Part shown: positions 17,002 to 24,686 of the stretch, piece after piece | Layout: each line of letters opens with the position of its first letter | Position numbering within the stretch: position 1 is the first letter of the stretch | Origin: Sedimentibacter hydroxybenzoicus DSM 7310 | Lineage (GTDB): Bacteria; Bacillota; Clostridia; Tissierellales; Sedimentibacteraceae | Length of the DNA: 64,000 bases | Assembly: GCF_013403245.1 (NCBI RefSeq) | Contig: NZ_JACBNQ010000020.1 | Location: 1-64,000, forward strand | Reading direction: 5' to 3' | The notes under the pieces: model-generated | Told to the model about the DNA's origin: nothing | The model's database searches: none | Seen by the model: only the letters and a program-made list of their open reading frames with translations | Translations under genes and position numbers: made by a program

Positions 17002-18318
17002 ATGAATTTAAAACAAAGGTTTTTAACACAAAGTATGATGACGCTCGTAGGCACAATTATTATTACCGGTTGTGTTGGTTTTGCTTATGTCTTTTTTTAT
17101 AATTTATTGAATAAATCGCCCATTTCCGTAAGTATGGGGGAAACGGCCATAGTTGTTATGGAAGATGATAATATTATATATAATAATGAGGAATTCAGTA
17201 ACCTGCAAATTAAAGAAATGCTGATGAATATAAGTGTTAAAAATAATTATTATGACAATGGTGATACAAATTACAGCATAAATGCGGAAAACTTTACAAC
17301 ATCAAATGGTGATAAATATATGATAATAACCCTTAATCCTGTTATAAATACAGATGATAATTACAGGTCTCTTATTGCATTTGTTTTTATAACTTTTCTG
17401 ATAGTCTTTGTTGTAGCAAGTACAGTTGTTCAAAAGCAAAATATGAAAAATATTATAATACCTATTACAAATTTAACAAAGGAAACGGAGAAGTTAAGAA
17501 CCGGTGAGCTTGAAACAGCAATTACAGATCATGGCTACGGTGAAGTCAGAGAGCTTGGAAGAGCTGTGGAACAACTGCGTCTGCAGCTTAAAAACTCTAT
17601 ATACTATCAGCAAAAATATGATGAAAACAGAAAATTTTTAATATCAAGCATATCACATGATCTAAAAACCCCCGTTACATCCATAAGAGGATATATAGAT
17701 GGAGTTCTGGACGGTGTTGCTGACACCGACGAAAAGAAGAAGTACTATTTATCAAAAGCCGTCAAAAAAACAAAGCTGATAGACACCATGATAGAGGATT
17801 TGTTGTTGTACTCCAAACTTGATTTAAATCAAATGCCCTTTGAAAAAGAAAAGGTTAATATTGTTAAATATATGGAAAGTTGCATTGAGGATAGTTCAGC
17901 GGAATTTGAACGTGAGAATAAAAATATAATCTTAGAGAATGAACTTTCAGATGTATATTTCGTAATAATAGACAGTGAAAAATTTAAACGAGTGATACAA
18001 AATATATTAGATAATGCTAAGAGGAACATCGAAAAGGGATTCGGTCAACTAAAAATTATATTAAGAGAAACAAATTCATCGGTTATATTAGAGTTTAAGG
18101 ATAATGGTGCAGGAATCAGTAAGGATGATTTGCCTTATGTTTTTGATAGGTTTTATAAGGCAGATACTGCAAGAGCGGTTGAGGGTTCAAGCGGCTTGGG
18201 ACTTGCAATTGCAAAGCAGATAGTAGAGGTCCTAGGAGGAAGAATTTGGGCAATTTCTGAAATTGGCACAGGTGCTTCCATCATTATTTCTTTAAAAAAG
18301 TTAAATGAGAGGAAATGA
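17002..18318 (+). CDS. Sensor histidine kinase
   Basis: A 438-aa two-helix kinase: membrane segments near 15-37 and 130-150 bound a sensor domain of about 90 residues; a HAMP linker follows. The phospho-accepting histidine lies in SSISHDLKTPVTSIRGY. The ATPase motifs are N-box NILDNAKRN, G1 DNGAGIS, F-box FDRFYKAD and G2 SSGLGLAIAKQI. It is closely similar in layout to kinases that control resistance ABC transporters. The partner regulator starts within the next five bases. Confidence 0.93.
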   Translation: MNLKQRFLTQSMMTLVGTIIITGCVGFAYVFFYNLLNKSPISVSMGETAIVVMEDDNIIYNNEEFSNLQIKEMLMNISVKNNYYDNGDTNYSINAENFTTSNGDKYMIITLNPVINTDDNYRSLIAFVFITFLIVFVVASTVVQKQNMKNIIIPITNLTKETEKLRTGELETAITDHGYGEVRELGRAVEQLRLQLKNSIYYQQKYDENRKFLISSISHDLKTPVTSIRGYIDGVLDGVADTDEKKKYYLSKAVKKTKLIDTMIEDLLLYSKLDLNQMPFEKEKVNIVKYMESCIEDSSAEFERENKNIILENELSDVYFVIIDSEKFKRVIQNILDNAKRNIEKGFGQLKIILRETNSSVILEFKDNGAGISKDDLPYVFDRFYKADTARAVEGSSGLGLAIAKQIVEVLGGRIWAISEIGTGASIIISLKKLNERK

Positions 18319-18322
18319 AAGA

Positions 18323-19006
18323 ATGAAAAGGATATTAATTATTGAAGATGATAAAAGCATATCGGAGCTGCAAAAGGATTATTTGGAAATGAGCGGCTAT
18401 GAGGTCGTTTGTGTTTTCGATGGTGATGCCGGTCTTGAGCATATAAAAACTGATAAATTTGATCTGGTTATTTTGGATTTGATGCTTCCTCAAAAGGGTG
18501 GATTTGATATATTAAAAGATATAGCCGATTCAAAACAAATACCCGTACTTATTGTGTCTGCGAAATCCGATGAAACGTATAAAATTAAAGGATTAAACTT
18601 AGGTGCTGATGATTACATAACTAAGCCTTTCAGCATGGGTGAATTGGTTGCAAGGGTAAACAGTCACCTGAAAACATATGAAAGATTTAACAGCAACTTA
18701 AAGAAAAAACTGATAAGAACAGGAGCGTTATCTATTGATAAAGAAGACCGCAGAGTTTTTATAGAAGATAATGAAATTCTTTTACCTCAAAAGGAATTTG
18801 ACTTACTTTTATTTTTAGCTGAAAACCCAAATAGAGTTTTTAGTAAGGAAGAGTTGTTTGAAAAAGTTTGGGGGTATGATGCTTTGTCAGATACAACAAC
18901 AATAACTGTACATATAGCAAGAATAAGAGAAAAGATTGAAACGAACTGCGAAGGACGTCAATATATTGAAACGGTATGGGGAACAGGATACAGATTTAAA
19001 ATTTAG
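18323..19006 (+). CDS. OmpR-family response regulator
   Basis: A 227-aa regulator. The receiver has the acidic pair EDD, the phospho-site aspartate in LVILDLMLP, and the switch residues in VSAKSD and ITKPFS. The winged-helix output domain ends in TVHIARIREKI and ETVWGTGYRF. ATG 18323 (KRILIIEDD) is preferred over an in-frame ATG at 18305 that lies in the kinase gene. It probably controls the adjacent transporter and perhaps the exported-protein gene at the head of the module. Confidence 0.94.
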   Translation: MKRILIIEDDKSISELQKDYLEMSGYEVVCVFDGDAGLEHIKTDKFDLVILDLMLPQKGGFDILKDIADSKQIPVLIVSAKSDETYKIKGLNLGADDYITKPFSMGELVARVNSHLKTYERFNSNLKKKLIRTGALSIDKEDRRVFIEDNEILLPQKEFDLLLFLAENPNRVFSKEELFEKVWGYDALSDTTTITVHIARIREKIETNCEGRQYIETVWGTGYRFKI

Positions 19007-19027
19007 TAATATATAGGTGGAAGTATT

Positions 19028-19426
19028 ATGGATATGGAAGTGTTTTTTAAAAGAGTATATACAGTTGCTTTTAGACTTACCGGGGATAAAGAGATTGCAG
19101 CAGAAATGGCTGCTCATGCAATCACACATACTGTTAATGAATTGGATGAAGATTATAAGATAACAGAGGATTTGCTTCAACTAACAATTATAGAACTGGT
19201 AAAAATATTCCTGAATGTACCGAAGTCACATCGCGATCATAATTTAAAAGGAATTCAAAAGGCTTTATTAGAACTTAAACCTATAAACAGAGCAGTACTA
19301 ATCTGGAAGGATGTGCTAGGGTATCGGATATATGATAACATACCTGTATCGGATTGCACTCATGAAGAATTATTTAAAGAACTTGTTCATGGGAGAAAAA
19401 TGCTTAAAGAATATATTAGCATGTAG
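19028..19426 (+). CDS. ECF-sigma-like protein, degenerate
   Basis: A 132-aa protein of no assigned name. The first 45 residues (VYTVAFRLTGDKEIAAEMA) resemble ECF sigma region 2, and residues about 75-130 (IQKALLELKPINRAVLIWKDVLGYRIYDN, then a GRKMLKEYI end) resemble region 4. The region 4 recognition helix looks eroded, and the protein is shorter than normal (usually 160-190 aa). It may be a sigma-like adaptor, an anti-regulator or a decaying sigma factor. It follows the response regulator by 21 bases with GGTGG upstream, so it belongs to the same module. Confidence 0.55.
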   Translation: MDMEVFFKRVYTVAFRLTGDKEIAAEMAAHAITHTVNELDEDYKITEDLLQLTIIELVKIFLNVPKSHRDHNLKGIQKALLELKPINRAVLIWKDVLGYRIYDNIPVSDCTHEELFKELVHGRKMLKEYISM

Positions 19427-19535
19427 GGAAATTACAAGATATAGATTCCATTGCAATAACTGCTAATTTTTTTCACTAGCGTATAGATTATCAGTTGTAC
19501 AATAATTGAATTTAATTTTTGATTTTTGTATAAGT

Positions 19536-19680
19536 TTAATTATCATACGCTTCAATGTGCATCCATGTTTTACCATAATCGTCACTTGATAAATAAATTG
19601 TTTCTAAGACATTACTTGCACCGTTTTTACTTAACAGTATGGGTAAAAGCCCTCGCGTTTTTATTATAATGTATTTTACT
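19536..19680 (-). pseudogene. Remnant of a BNR/Asp-box repeat protein
   Basis: In the 490-base gap 19427-19916 one minus-strand frame reads LSSDDYGKTWMHIEAYDN before a stop. S-x-D-x-G-x-T-W is the Asp-box signature of sialidase-like and photosystem-stability-type beta propellers. There is no start codon or ribosome site, and the open stretch is only about 46 codons, so it looks like the tail of a lost gene. The rest of the gap is AT-rich with no other recognisable content. Confidence 0.4.
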
Positions 19681-19916
19681 TATTATACATTTACAAATTT
19701 ATAGGTGTCAATATTCGGATGAAAAGTTATATTATATATCGATTTTGTAGATATAATTTTACATTTTACATGGGAGGTATATTTAAAAGTACGATGGATA
19801 GGAAGCGTATAAGAAATATTTATAAAAACATATAATTTCATGGTAATTAGTGGTATAATATTATATATAAGTCAGTTGGTTCATTTGTAGAATTATTGGT
19901 TATGAGGTGATAAAAA

Positions 19917-20126
19917 TTGATAAAGCAAGCATTAAAAAGTGCTTTAGGCATAAGTTTAGGTGTAACAATAGGAATGGTAATGATTCCAAGAATTATGGAT
20001 CCAAATTTAAACAAAATATATCCACCCATTTTTGTGCAGGCTGTTGTGCAATTTGTTGCATCATATATTGTGGCTTTCTTAATTTTCTTGATATTAGACT
20101 ATTTTAAATTAAAAAAACAAAAGTAA
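19917..20126 (+). CDS. Small membrane protein
   Basis: A 69-aa protein with two predicted membrane helices (about 8-27 and 38-60) and a basic C-terminal tail (DYFKLKKQK). The start is TTG at 19917, eight bases after GAGGTG. An overlapping frame starting at 19907 has no such signal. I do not recognise a family. Confidence 0.6.
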   Translation: MIKQALKSALGISLGVTIGMVMIPRIMDPNLNKIYPPIFVQAVVQFVASYIVAFLIFLILDYFKLKKQK

Positions 20127-20185
20127 TATCAGGATAATTTTAATCGCAATGAAAATATTAATAAATAAAAGCTTTGGAGAAGATT

Positions 20186-20659
20186 ATGAGAGATAATATT
20201 TTAATCGTTAATGAAGAAGATATCGTACAAAAACATAAAAATGAACATGATACTTATGCTTATTCAAAACGTGAAGTTACAAGCAGAAAAGATTTTGCTC
20301 AATGTTATGTTGCTGTTTATGAAATACCACCTCAAAAAGCTAACTATCCGTTACATTATCATGCTGCAAATACAGAGGTGTTTTATATAATTCAAGGAAA
20401 TGGTATATTAATTACCGAGGATGGTAAGAAAGAAATAAAGCAAGGGGATTTCATAGTGTGCCCGCCTACTGAAAAGTCAGCACACAAAATAATTAATACA
20501 TCAGAAAATAATATACTGAAGTATATTGATTTTGATACAACAAATTCACCTGATGTAATACATTATCCTGATTCCGGCAAGGTGGGGATTGTTATTCATA
20601 ATAAATCAAGTGATTTTTTTAGAATTAAAGATAAAGTAGATTATTACGACGGAGAATGA
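20186..20659 (+). CDS. Cupin-domain protein
   Basis: A 157-aa protein with one cupin beta barrel. The metal-binding motif 1 is HYHAANTEVFYIIQGNG and motif 2 is GDFIVCPPTEKSAHKI, giving His, His, Glu and His ligands. Cupins of this size may be isomerases, dioxygenases or sugar-binding proteins; nothing here tells which. ATG 20186 is preferred, with GGAGA a few bases upstream, over TTG 20174. It is followed 24 bases later by the first chimeric gene. Confidence 0.8.
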   Translation: MRDNILIVNEEDIVQKHKNEHDTYAYSKREVTSRKDFAQCYVAVYEIPPQKANYPLHYHAANTEVFYIIQGNGILITEDGKKEIKQGDFIVCPPTEKSAHKIINTSENNILKYIDFDTTNSPDVIHYPDSGKVGIVIHNKSSDFFRIKDKVDYYDGE

Positions 20660-20683
20660 AGTATAAATCTGGAGGGGATTAAA

Positions 20684-21001
20684 TTGAGACCAGCATTAGT
20701 AATTATTGATATGCAACATTATTTTTTTAGAAGTGAGGAAAGAAGAGTTAAATTACCGGAACTTATTTTATCAATAAATGCACTAATAGATATTGCATAT
20801 GAAAGCATTCCGTTTGAAGTGAAACTCAACGAGTCTAATTATACTGAGGATGAAGCAATAGCTGAGATAAATGCAACTTTAGCAATGGAAAACATGAATT
20901 TAACGAAAGAAGATATATTATTATTAAAAGAATATAGAATTAATAAAAGTTCAGTTGAAAATGTTCGGAAAAAAATAGTTTCTGAATATACTAAGGAGTA
21001 A
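20684..21001 (+). pseudogene. Chimera: isochorismatase N-terminus fused to Fic antitoxin
   Basis: A 105-aa frame with GGAGGGG before a TTG start. Residues 1-40 (RPALVIIDMQHYFFR, then LPELILSINALIDIA) are the beginning of a cysteine-hydrolase/isochorismatase; its catalytic Lys and Cys are absent. From about residue 45 it changes into a short helical segment typical of VbhA-type Fic antitoxins. TLAMEN fits the inhibitory (S/T)xxxE(G/N) motif. The next gene, five bases on, is a Fic fragment, which supports the reading. I infer that a deletion joined two genes. Confidence 0.6.
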
Positions 21002-21006
21002 TAGGA

Positions 21007-21402
21007 ATGAGCGATCAAATATATTGCTATCCTAATTCTGGTGCATTGATTAATAAATTAAATATTCGAGATTGTGATATATTGTCTGAAGCTGAAAGAA
21101 AACTTACAATGCTACGTATTTCCGATTTGATTGATAATCCAATTAAAGGTGAGTTTGATTTGAAACATTTGCAGACAATTCATAAATATATATTTCAGGA
21201 TATTTATGATTGGGCTGGTGAAATTCGCACTGTTGATATTGCTAAGCAAAACATGTTTTTAGAAATATTGGATTATGTTATGAAGAGGACAGGTAAAGTG
21301 GCTGTTTTATCGGAATATGGTGATAAACCACCATATAACTGTGAACCAGAATATAGTATTAACACAAGCAAGGCAGTACAAAATTTAAAATATAATGTAT
21401 AA
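21007..21402 (+). pseudogene. Truncated Fic toxin with foreign C-terminal tail
   Basis: A 131-aa frame. Residues 1-80 match the start of a Fic AMP-transferase: YPNSGALINKLNI, then FDLKHLQTIHKYIFQDIYDWAGEIRTVDIAK. The catalytic HPFxxGNGR motif is missing. After residue about 83 the sequence turns into LDYVMKRTGKVAVLSEYGDKPPY and EPEYSINTSKA, which resembles the end of an NAD-dependent sugar epimerase or reductase. The protein therefore cannot be an active Fic enzyme. Likely a deletion fusion; translation is still possible. Confidence 0.65.
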
Positions 21403-21426
21403 AAAATCTTAAAATATGAGGCAAGT

Positions 21427-21867
21427 ATGAAGTTAGAGGTTAAGTTTTATGATGAAATTAACGATGAAGATTTAAGGTTTGCTGTAATTATGGCGAAATA
21501 TGATAGTAAATGGATTTTTTGCAAACATAGAGAAAGAGAAACATATGAAATTCCCGGTGGTCATAGAGAAGAGAATGAAATAATATTAGACACTGCAAAA
21601 CGTGAATTACAAGAAGAGACAGGAGCAATTGAGTTTAAAATTGAACCTATTTCAATATATTCAGTTATAAGGAAGAATAGCATTAATAATAAAGAAAATG
21701 AGTCGTTTGGAATGTTATTTTATGCTGAGATATATACTATCAAAAAATCATTAGAAAATGAGATTGAGAAAATTGAATTGTTTGAAAAAATTCCGGTTAA
21801 TCTGACTTATCCGGAAATTCAACCTTATTTGTATAACAAAGTGATTGAAAGTAAGGGAATAAAATAA
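21427..21867 (+). CDS. Nudix hydrolase
   Basis: A 146-aa protein of the Nudix superfamily, which cleaves nucleoside diphosphates linked to another moiety. The Nudix box G-x5-E-x7-RE-x2-EE-x-G is complete in GGHREENEIILDTAKRELQE followed by ETGA. The substrate is unknown (8-oxo-dGTP, ADP-ribose and others are possible). Preceded by a GAGGC site. It is intact, unlike the two genes upstream. Confidence 0.88.
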   Translation: MKLEVKFYDEINDEDLRFAVIMAKYDSKWIFCKHRERETYEIPGGHREENEIILDTAKRELQEETGAIEFKIEPISIYSVIRKNSINNKENESFGMLFYAEIYTIKKSLENEIEKIELFEKIPVNLTYPEIQPYLYNKVIESKGIK

Positions 21868-21903
21868 GTTCAATGAAGTTTCCAAGTCAACAAAATAGAT
21901 ATC

Positions 21904-22383
21904 TTATTTATGATAAGCTTCACCTGCATTTATTTTGAATGCGCGGTATATTTGTTCCAATAATATGATTTTAAAAAGCTGATGAGGAAATGTCATTTTA
22001 GAAAATGACAGCTTAAAGTCAGCTTTTTTTATTACATCCTCTGACAGACCGTTGCTGCCTCCGATGATAAAAGACATATCAGAAATACCGTTGATACCTA
22101 AATTGTTTATTTTATCGGCTAATTCTTCGGAGCTGAGTTGTTTTCCCCTTATATCCATAACGACAACAAATGAATTTTTAGGTATGCTGTTAATTATTTT
22201 TATACCTTCCTTGATTTTTACTTGTTCTATTTCTGCCAGAGAATAGGTGTCATCCGCTCTTTCGTCAGGTATTATTTCTTCTGTCAACTTACAGAACTTT
22301 GACAATCGTTTTGTGTATTCACTGATGGCATCAATAAAAAACTTTTCTTTTATTTTTCCTACGGATATAATTGTTATTTTCAT
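21904..22383 (-). CDS. rlmH: 23S rRNA pseudouridine-1915 N3-methyltransferase
   Basis: A 159-aa SPOUT methyltransferase that methylates pseudouridine in helix 69 of 23S rRNA. KITIISVGKIKEKFF at the N-terminus, the trefoil-knot SAM site FIIGGSNGLSEDVIKKA and the C-terminal KMTFPHQLFKIILLEQIYRA with NAGEAYHK are characteristic and complete. The gene stands alone on the minus strand, diverging from the SLH-type gene. Confidence 0.95.
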   Translation of the reverse strand: MKITIISVGKIKEKFFIDAISEYTKRLSKFCKLTEEIIPDERADDTYSLAEIEQVKIKEGIKIINSIPKNSFVVVMDIRGKQLSSEELADKINNLGINGISDMSFIIGGSNGLSEDVIKKADFKLSFSKMTFPHQLFKIILLEQIYRAFKINAGEAYHK

Positions 22384-22554
22384 AATTCACCTTATTTGAA
22401 ACATTATTATTTGCTTTATTAATTATAGTATATCATAAAAAAACAATTATCTACATATTTTTTGAATTTAAGAGGAAACGTTTACAAGTTTTTTGTTGAT
22501 TAAATTTTAACTGTGTGTTATAATTTTTTAATATAACGACAATTGAGGTATATT

Positions 22555-23811
22555 ATGATGAAGATAAAAATAGTATTGATTATTTCATTATTGATTTGTT
22601 TTTTTAGTATACAAGCTTACGGAGCAACCGAAGAACCTGTTAATGCAGATAAATTGATTGACGATTTAAAGAGTACATATGGCATTAAAGTAATAATACA
22701 GGATAAGGATGATAACATAAATTATAATGATTGTTTGATAGTGCTGGACAAAGGTCTAAGCAGATTCCCTGACGGCTTAATTAAAGAAATAACAGATTAT
22801 TATGCTAAAAAAGAAATCAGCACCAATATTATTGTTAATAAAACAGAAAAAATCAGCGACTTATTTTCAGAATATGTAATGAGTGACTCGTCTGCAAATA
22901 TTTATATAAATACATTGCTATACAGAAATTCATGCGTTGCTTCTGAAGAAGGGTTTATTTATGAAACAGGTCATTTTATAAGAGATTACATATTTGAAAT
23001 ATATGGATACGATAAATTAAAAAGTGAATTTGAAAAATTAAATTCAGGATATAATTACGGTACTTGGGCAGAAGGATATGAAAATATATTTTTAAATAAA
23101 CATGCAGCGGCCTCATTTAAGGAGGAGGTTGCTAATTTAATTTGGTATACCGAAATTCATCCCGATAAACTTAGAAATATTAGTGATGGGAACTTTACGA
23201 TTATACATAAGAAAATAGAGATATTATCTAATGCAGCAGAACAGAGTTTTTCGTCCGTAACAAAAGAAACGAATCTTTGGAATGAAGCATTACCTCAAAA
23301 ACCGGATGAATGGGCGAGAGAAACGATTGAAAAAATGGAGACAGCTTCCTTAATACCAGAGGAATATGAAGGAATATACAGAGCATATATAACAAAAAAA
23401 GATTTTTATAATTTGACATTTAGTATTATTGAGAAAAAAATAGGCAAGGAAAGCTTTTCAAATACATTCGGTATAGTAGAAAAGGAAGAATATACGAGTC
23501 TGGACCCATTAAAGGGAGAAGCATATGTTAATATAGATGTGTATGATTCCGATGAAGATAACTACATAACAAGATTAGAAATAGCTAAGTTTTTTGGTTA
23601 TGTCAGCAATAAATTAAATAAGGATATTTCTGATTATAAAATAGTTGAATTTGATGATATTTCCAGTGTAAGCGAATCAGAAAAATTATTTATTTATTAT
23701 GTTTCAAGCAACGGATTATTAAATGGAAACGGCACCAGCTTTAAACCCTTTAAGAATTGCACCTATCAGGAGTCATATTTAATGTTGATGAGATTATACA
23801 ATTTCTTGTAA
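22555..23811 (+). CDS. Exported protein with C-terminal SLH-like repeats
   Basis: A 418-aa protein with a signal peptide (cleavage near QAYG-A). Residues 50-230 are of unknown type; YETGHFIRDYIF sits where a gluzincin protease would have HExxH but lacks the glutamate-histidine pair, so any protease ancestry is degenerate. The C-terminal half carries SLH-like motifs: DEWARETIEKMETASLIPEEY, then NYITRLEIAKFFGYV and FDDISSVSESEKLFIYYVSS with NGLLNGNGTSFKP. SLH repeats bind pyruvylated wall polymers, so it is probably surface-attached. ATG 22555 lies six bases after GAGG. Confidence 0.7.
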   Translation: MMKIKIVLIISLLICFFSIQAYGATEEPVNADKLIDDLKSTYGIKVIIQDKDDNINYNDCLIVLDKGLSRFPDGLIKEITDYYAKKEISTNIIVNKTEKISDLFSEYVMSDSSANIYINTLLYRNSCVASEEGFIYETGHFIRDYIFEIYGYDKLKSEFEKLNSGYNYGTWAEGYENIFLNKHAAASFKEEVANLIWYTEIHPDKLRNISDGNFTIIHKKIEILSNAAEQSFSSVTKETNLWNEALPQKPDEWARETIEKMETASLIPEEYEGIYRAYITKKDFYNLTFSIIEKKIGKESFSNTFGIVEKEEYTSLDPLKGEAYVNIDVYDSDEDNYITRLEIAKFFGYVSNKLNKDISDYKIVEFDDISSVSESEKLFIYYVSSNGLLNGNGTSFKPFKNCTYQESYLMLMRLYNFL

Positions 23812-23850
23812 CATGTAATAATTTATATTTTAATAATAACTCTTTTTGTG

Positions 23851-23926
23851 ATATAATACATATATCATACCATCGCCTCGGCAATGCAAGAGAGCTTGCG
23901 CTGCACTCGGCTCAGATATGATATAA
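23851..23926. repeat. Repeat B, copy 2 (76 bp)
   Basis: Matches 12088-12163 at nearly every base, with the same ATATCATA / TATGATAT inner ends (23862-23869 and 23917-23924). TATAAT occurs at both edges (23852-23857 and 23922-23927), the second 23 bases before the start of the next gene. As in copy 1, it lies directly upstream of a plus-strand gene in the same orientation. Confidence 0.85.
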
Positions 23927-23949
23927 TGGTAAAACAATGAGGGCGGACT

Positions 23950-24651
23950 ATGTTTGACTTAAGAAGTATTGTTGTCGGCATTATACTAATGCTTAAAAAA
24001 TATACTTGCATCAATATTACCATATATGCAGATACAACTGATGAGGATTACAAAAGCGGCATTCTTGTTTTACCACTAATAGGATTTGTCATTGGTTTTG
24101 TTGCGTTTTTTATAGCTGGTCTAAAGTTTTTTTATGACAGCTTTTTTATTGGCGCATTAATTTTAATTTATTTGAATATAATTACAAAATCAGTTAATAT
24201 AAAAGGTACATATGTCTCATTAAACTCTCTTTTAAAGACCAAGGACAACAATGAGCAAGTAACCGGTATGATCGGTATAATATTAATAAATTTATTGTAT
24301 TTTTCATTAATTGGAATTATTCCTGCAACCGGCTTGATAATTATGCCTCTTGCGGGATATTCGAACCTTATTATATTGAGCTTTATTATTAAAAGCAATA
24401 AAGAAGATACATCTGTTATGAAACACTGTGAAAAATATCATATTATTTTTGCATTTGTAATTTCATTTTTATTGACTGTAATTTTTAACTATCGTTTAAT
24501 TATTTCCTTATCATTGACATATATGTTTACAGGAATAATAATAAGCTTATTTGATGAAAAAATCGGCAAAATAACAGAATCCTTTGAGGGCTTCATAATA
24601 GAAATAACGCAAGCTCTGTTTTTGATAATAACGTATATGATGTATTTATAA
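23950..24651 (+). CDS. CobS-like integral membrane protein
   Basis: A 233-aa protein with about seven membrane helices. Its length, the start (LRSIVVGIILMLKKYTCI), and the block GILVLPLIGFVIGFVAF followed by an ITKSVNIKGTYVSLNSLLK segment recall CobS, the cobalamin-5'-phosphate synthase. The acidic DGLADT-type motif needed for catalysis is not there. Either a diverged relative with another substrate or a decaying cobS. Transcription probably depends on repeat B. GAGGGCGG precedes the ATG. Confidence 0.5.
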   Translation: MFDLRSIVVGIILMLKKYTCINITIYADTTDEDYKSGILVLPLIGFVIGFVAFFIAGLKFFYDSFFIGALILIYLNIITKSVNIKGTYVSLNSLLKTKDNNEQVTGMIGIILINLLYFSLIGIIPATGLIIMPLAGYSNLIILSFIIKSNKEDTSVMKHCEKYHIIFAFVISFLLTVIFNYRLIISLSLTYMFTGIIISLFDEKIGKITESFEGFIIEITQALFLIITYMMYL

Positions 24652-24686
24652 TATTAATTTTATTGATAATTTTGAAAGGTGAGATT

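Noticed and set aside
19907-20107. Alternative frame (66 codons) overlapping the small membrane protein
   Set aside because: It lacks a ribosome site and a coherent composition; the TTG frame at 19917 has GAGGTG and two membrane helices.
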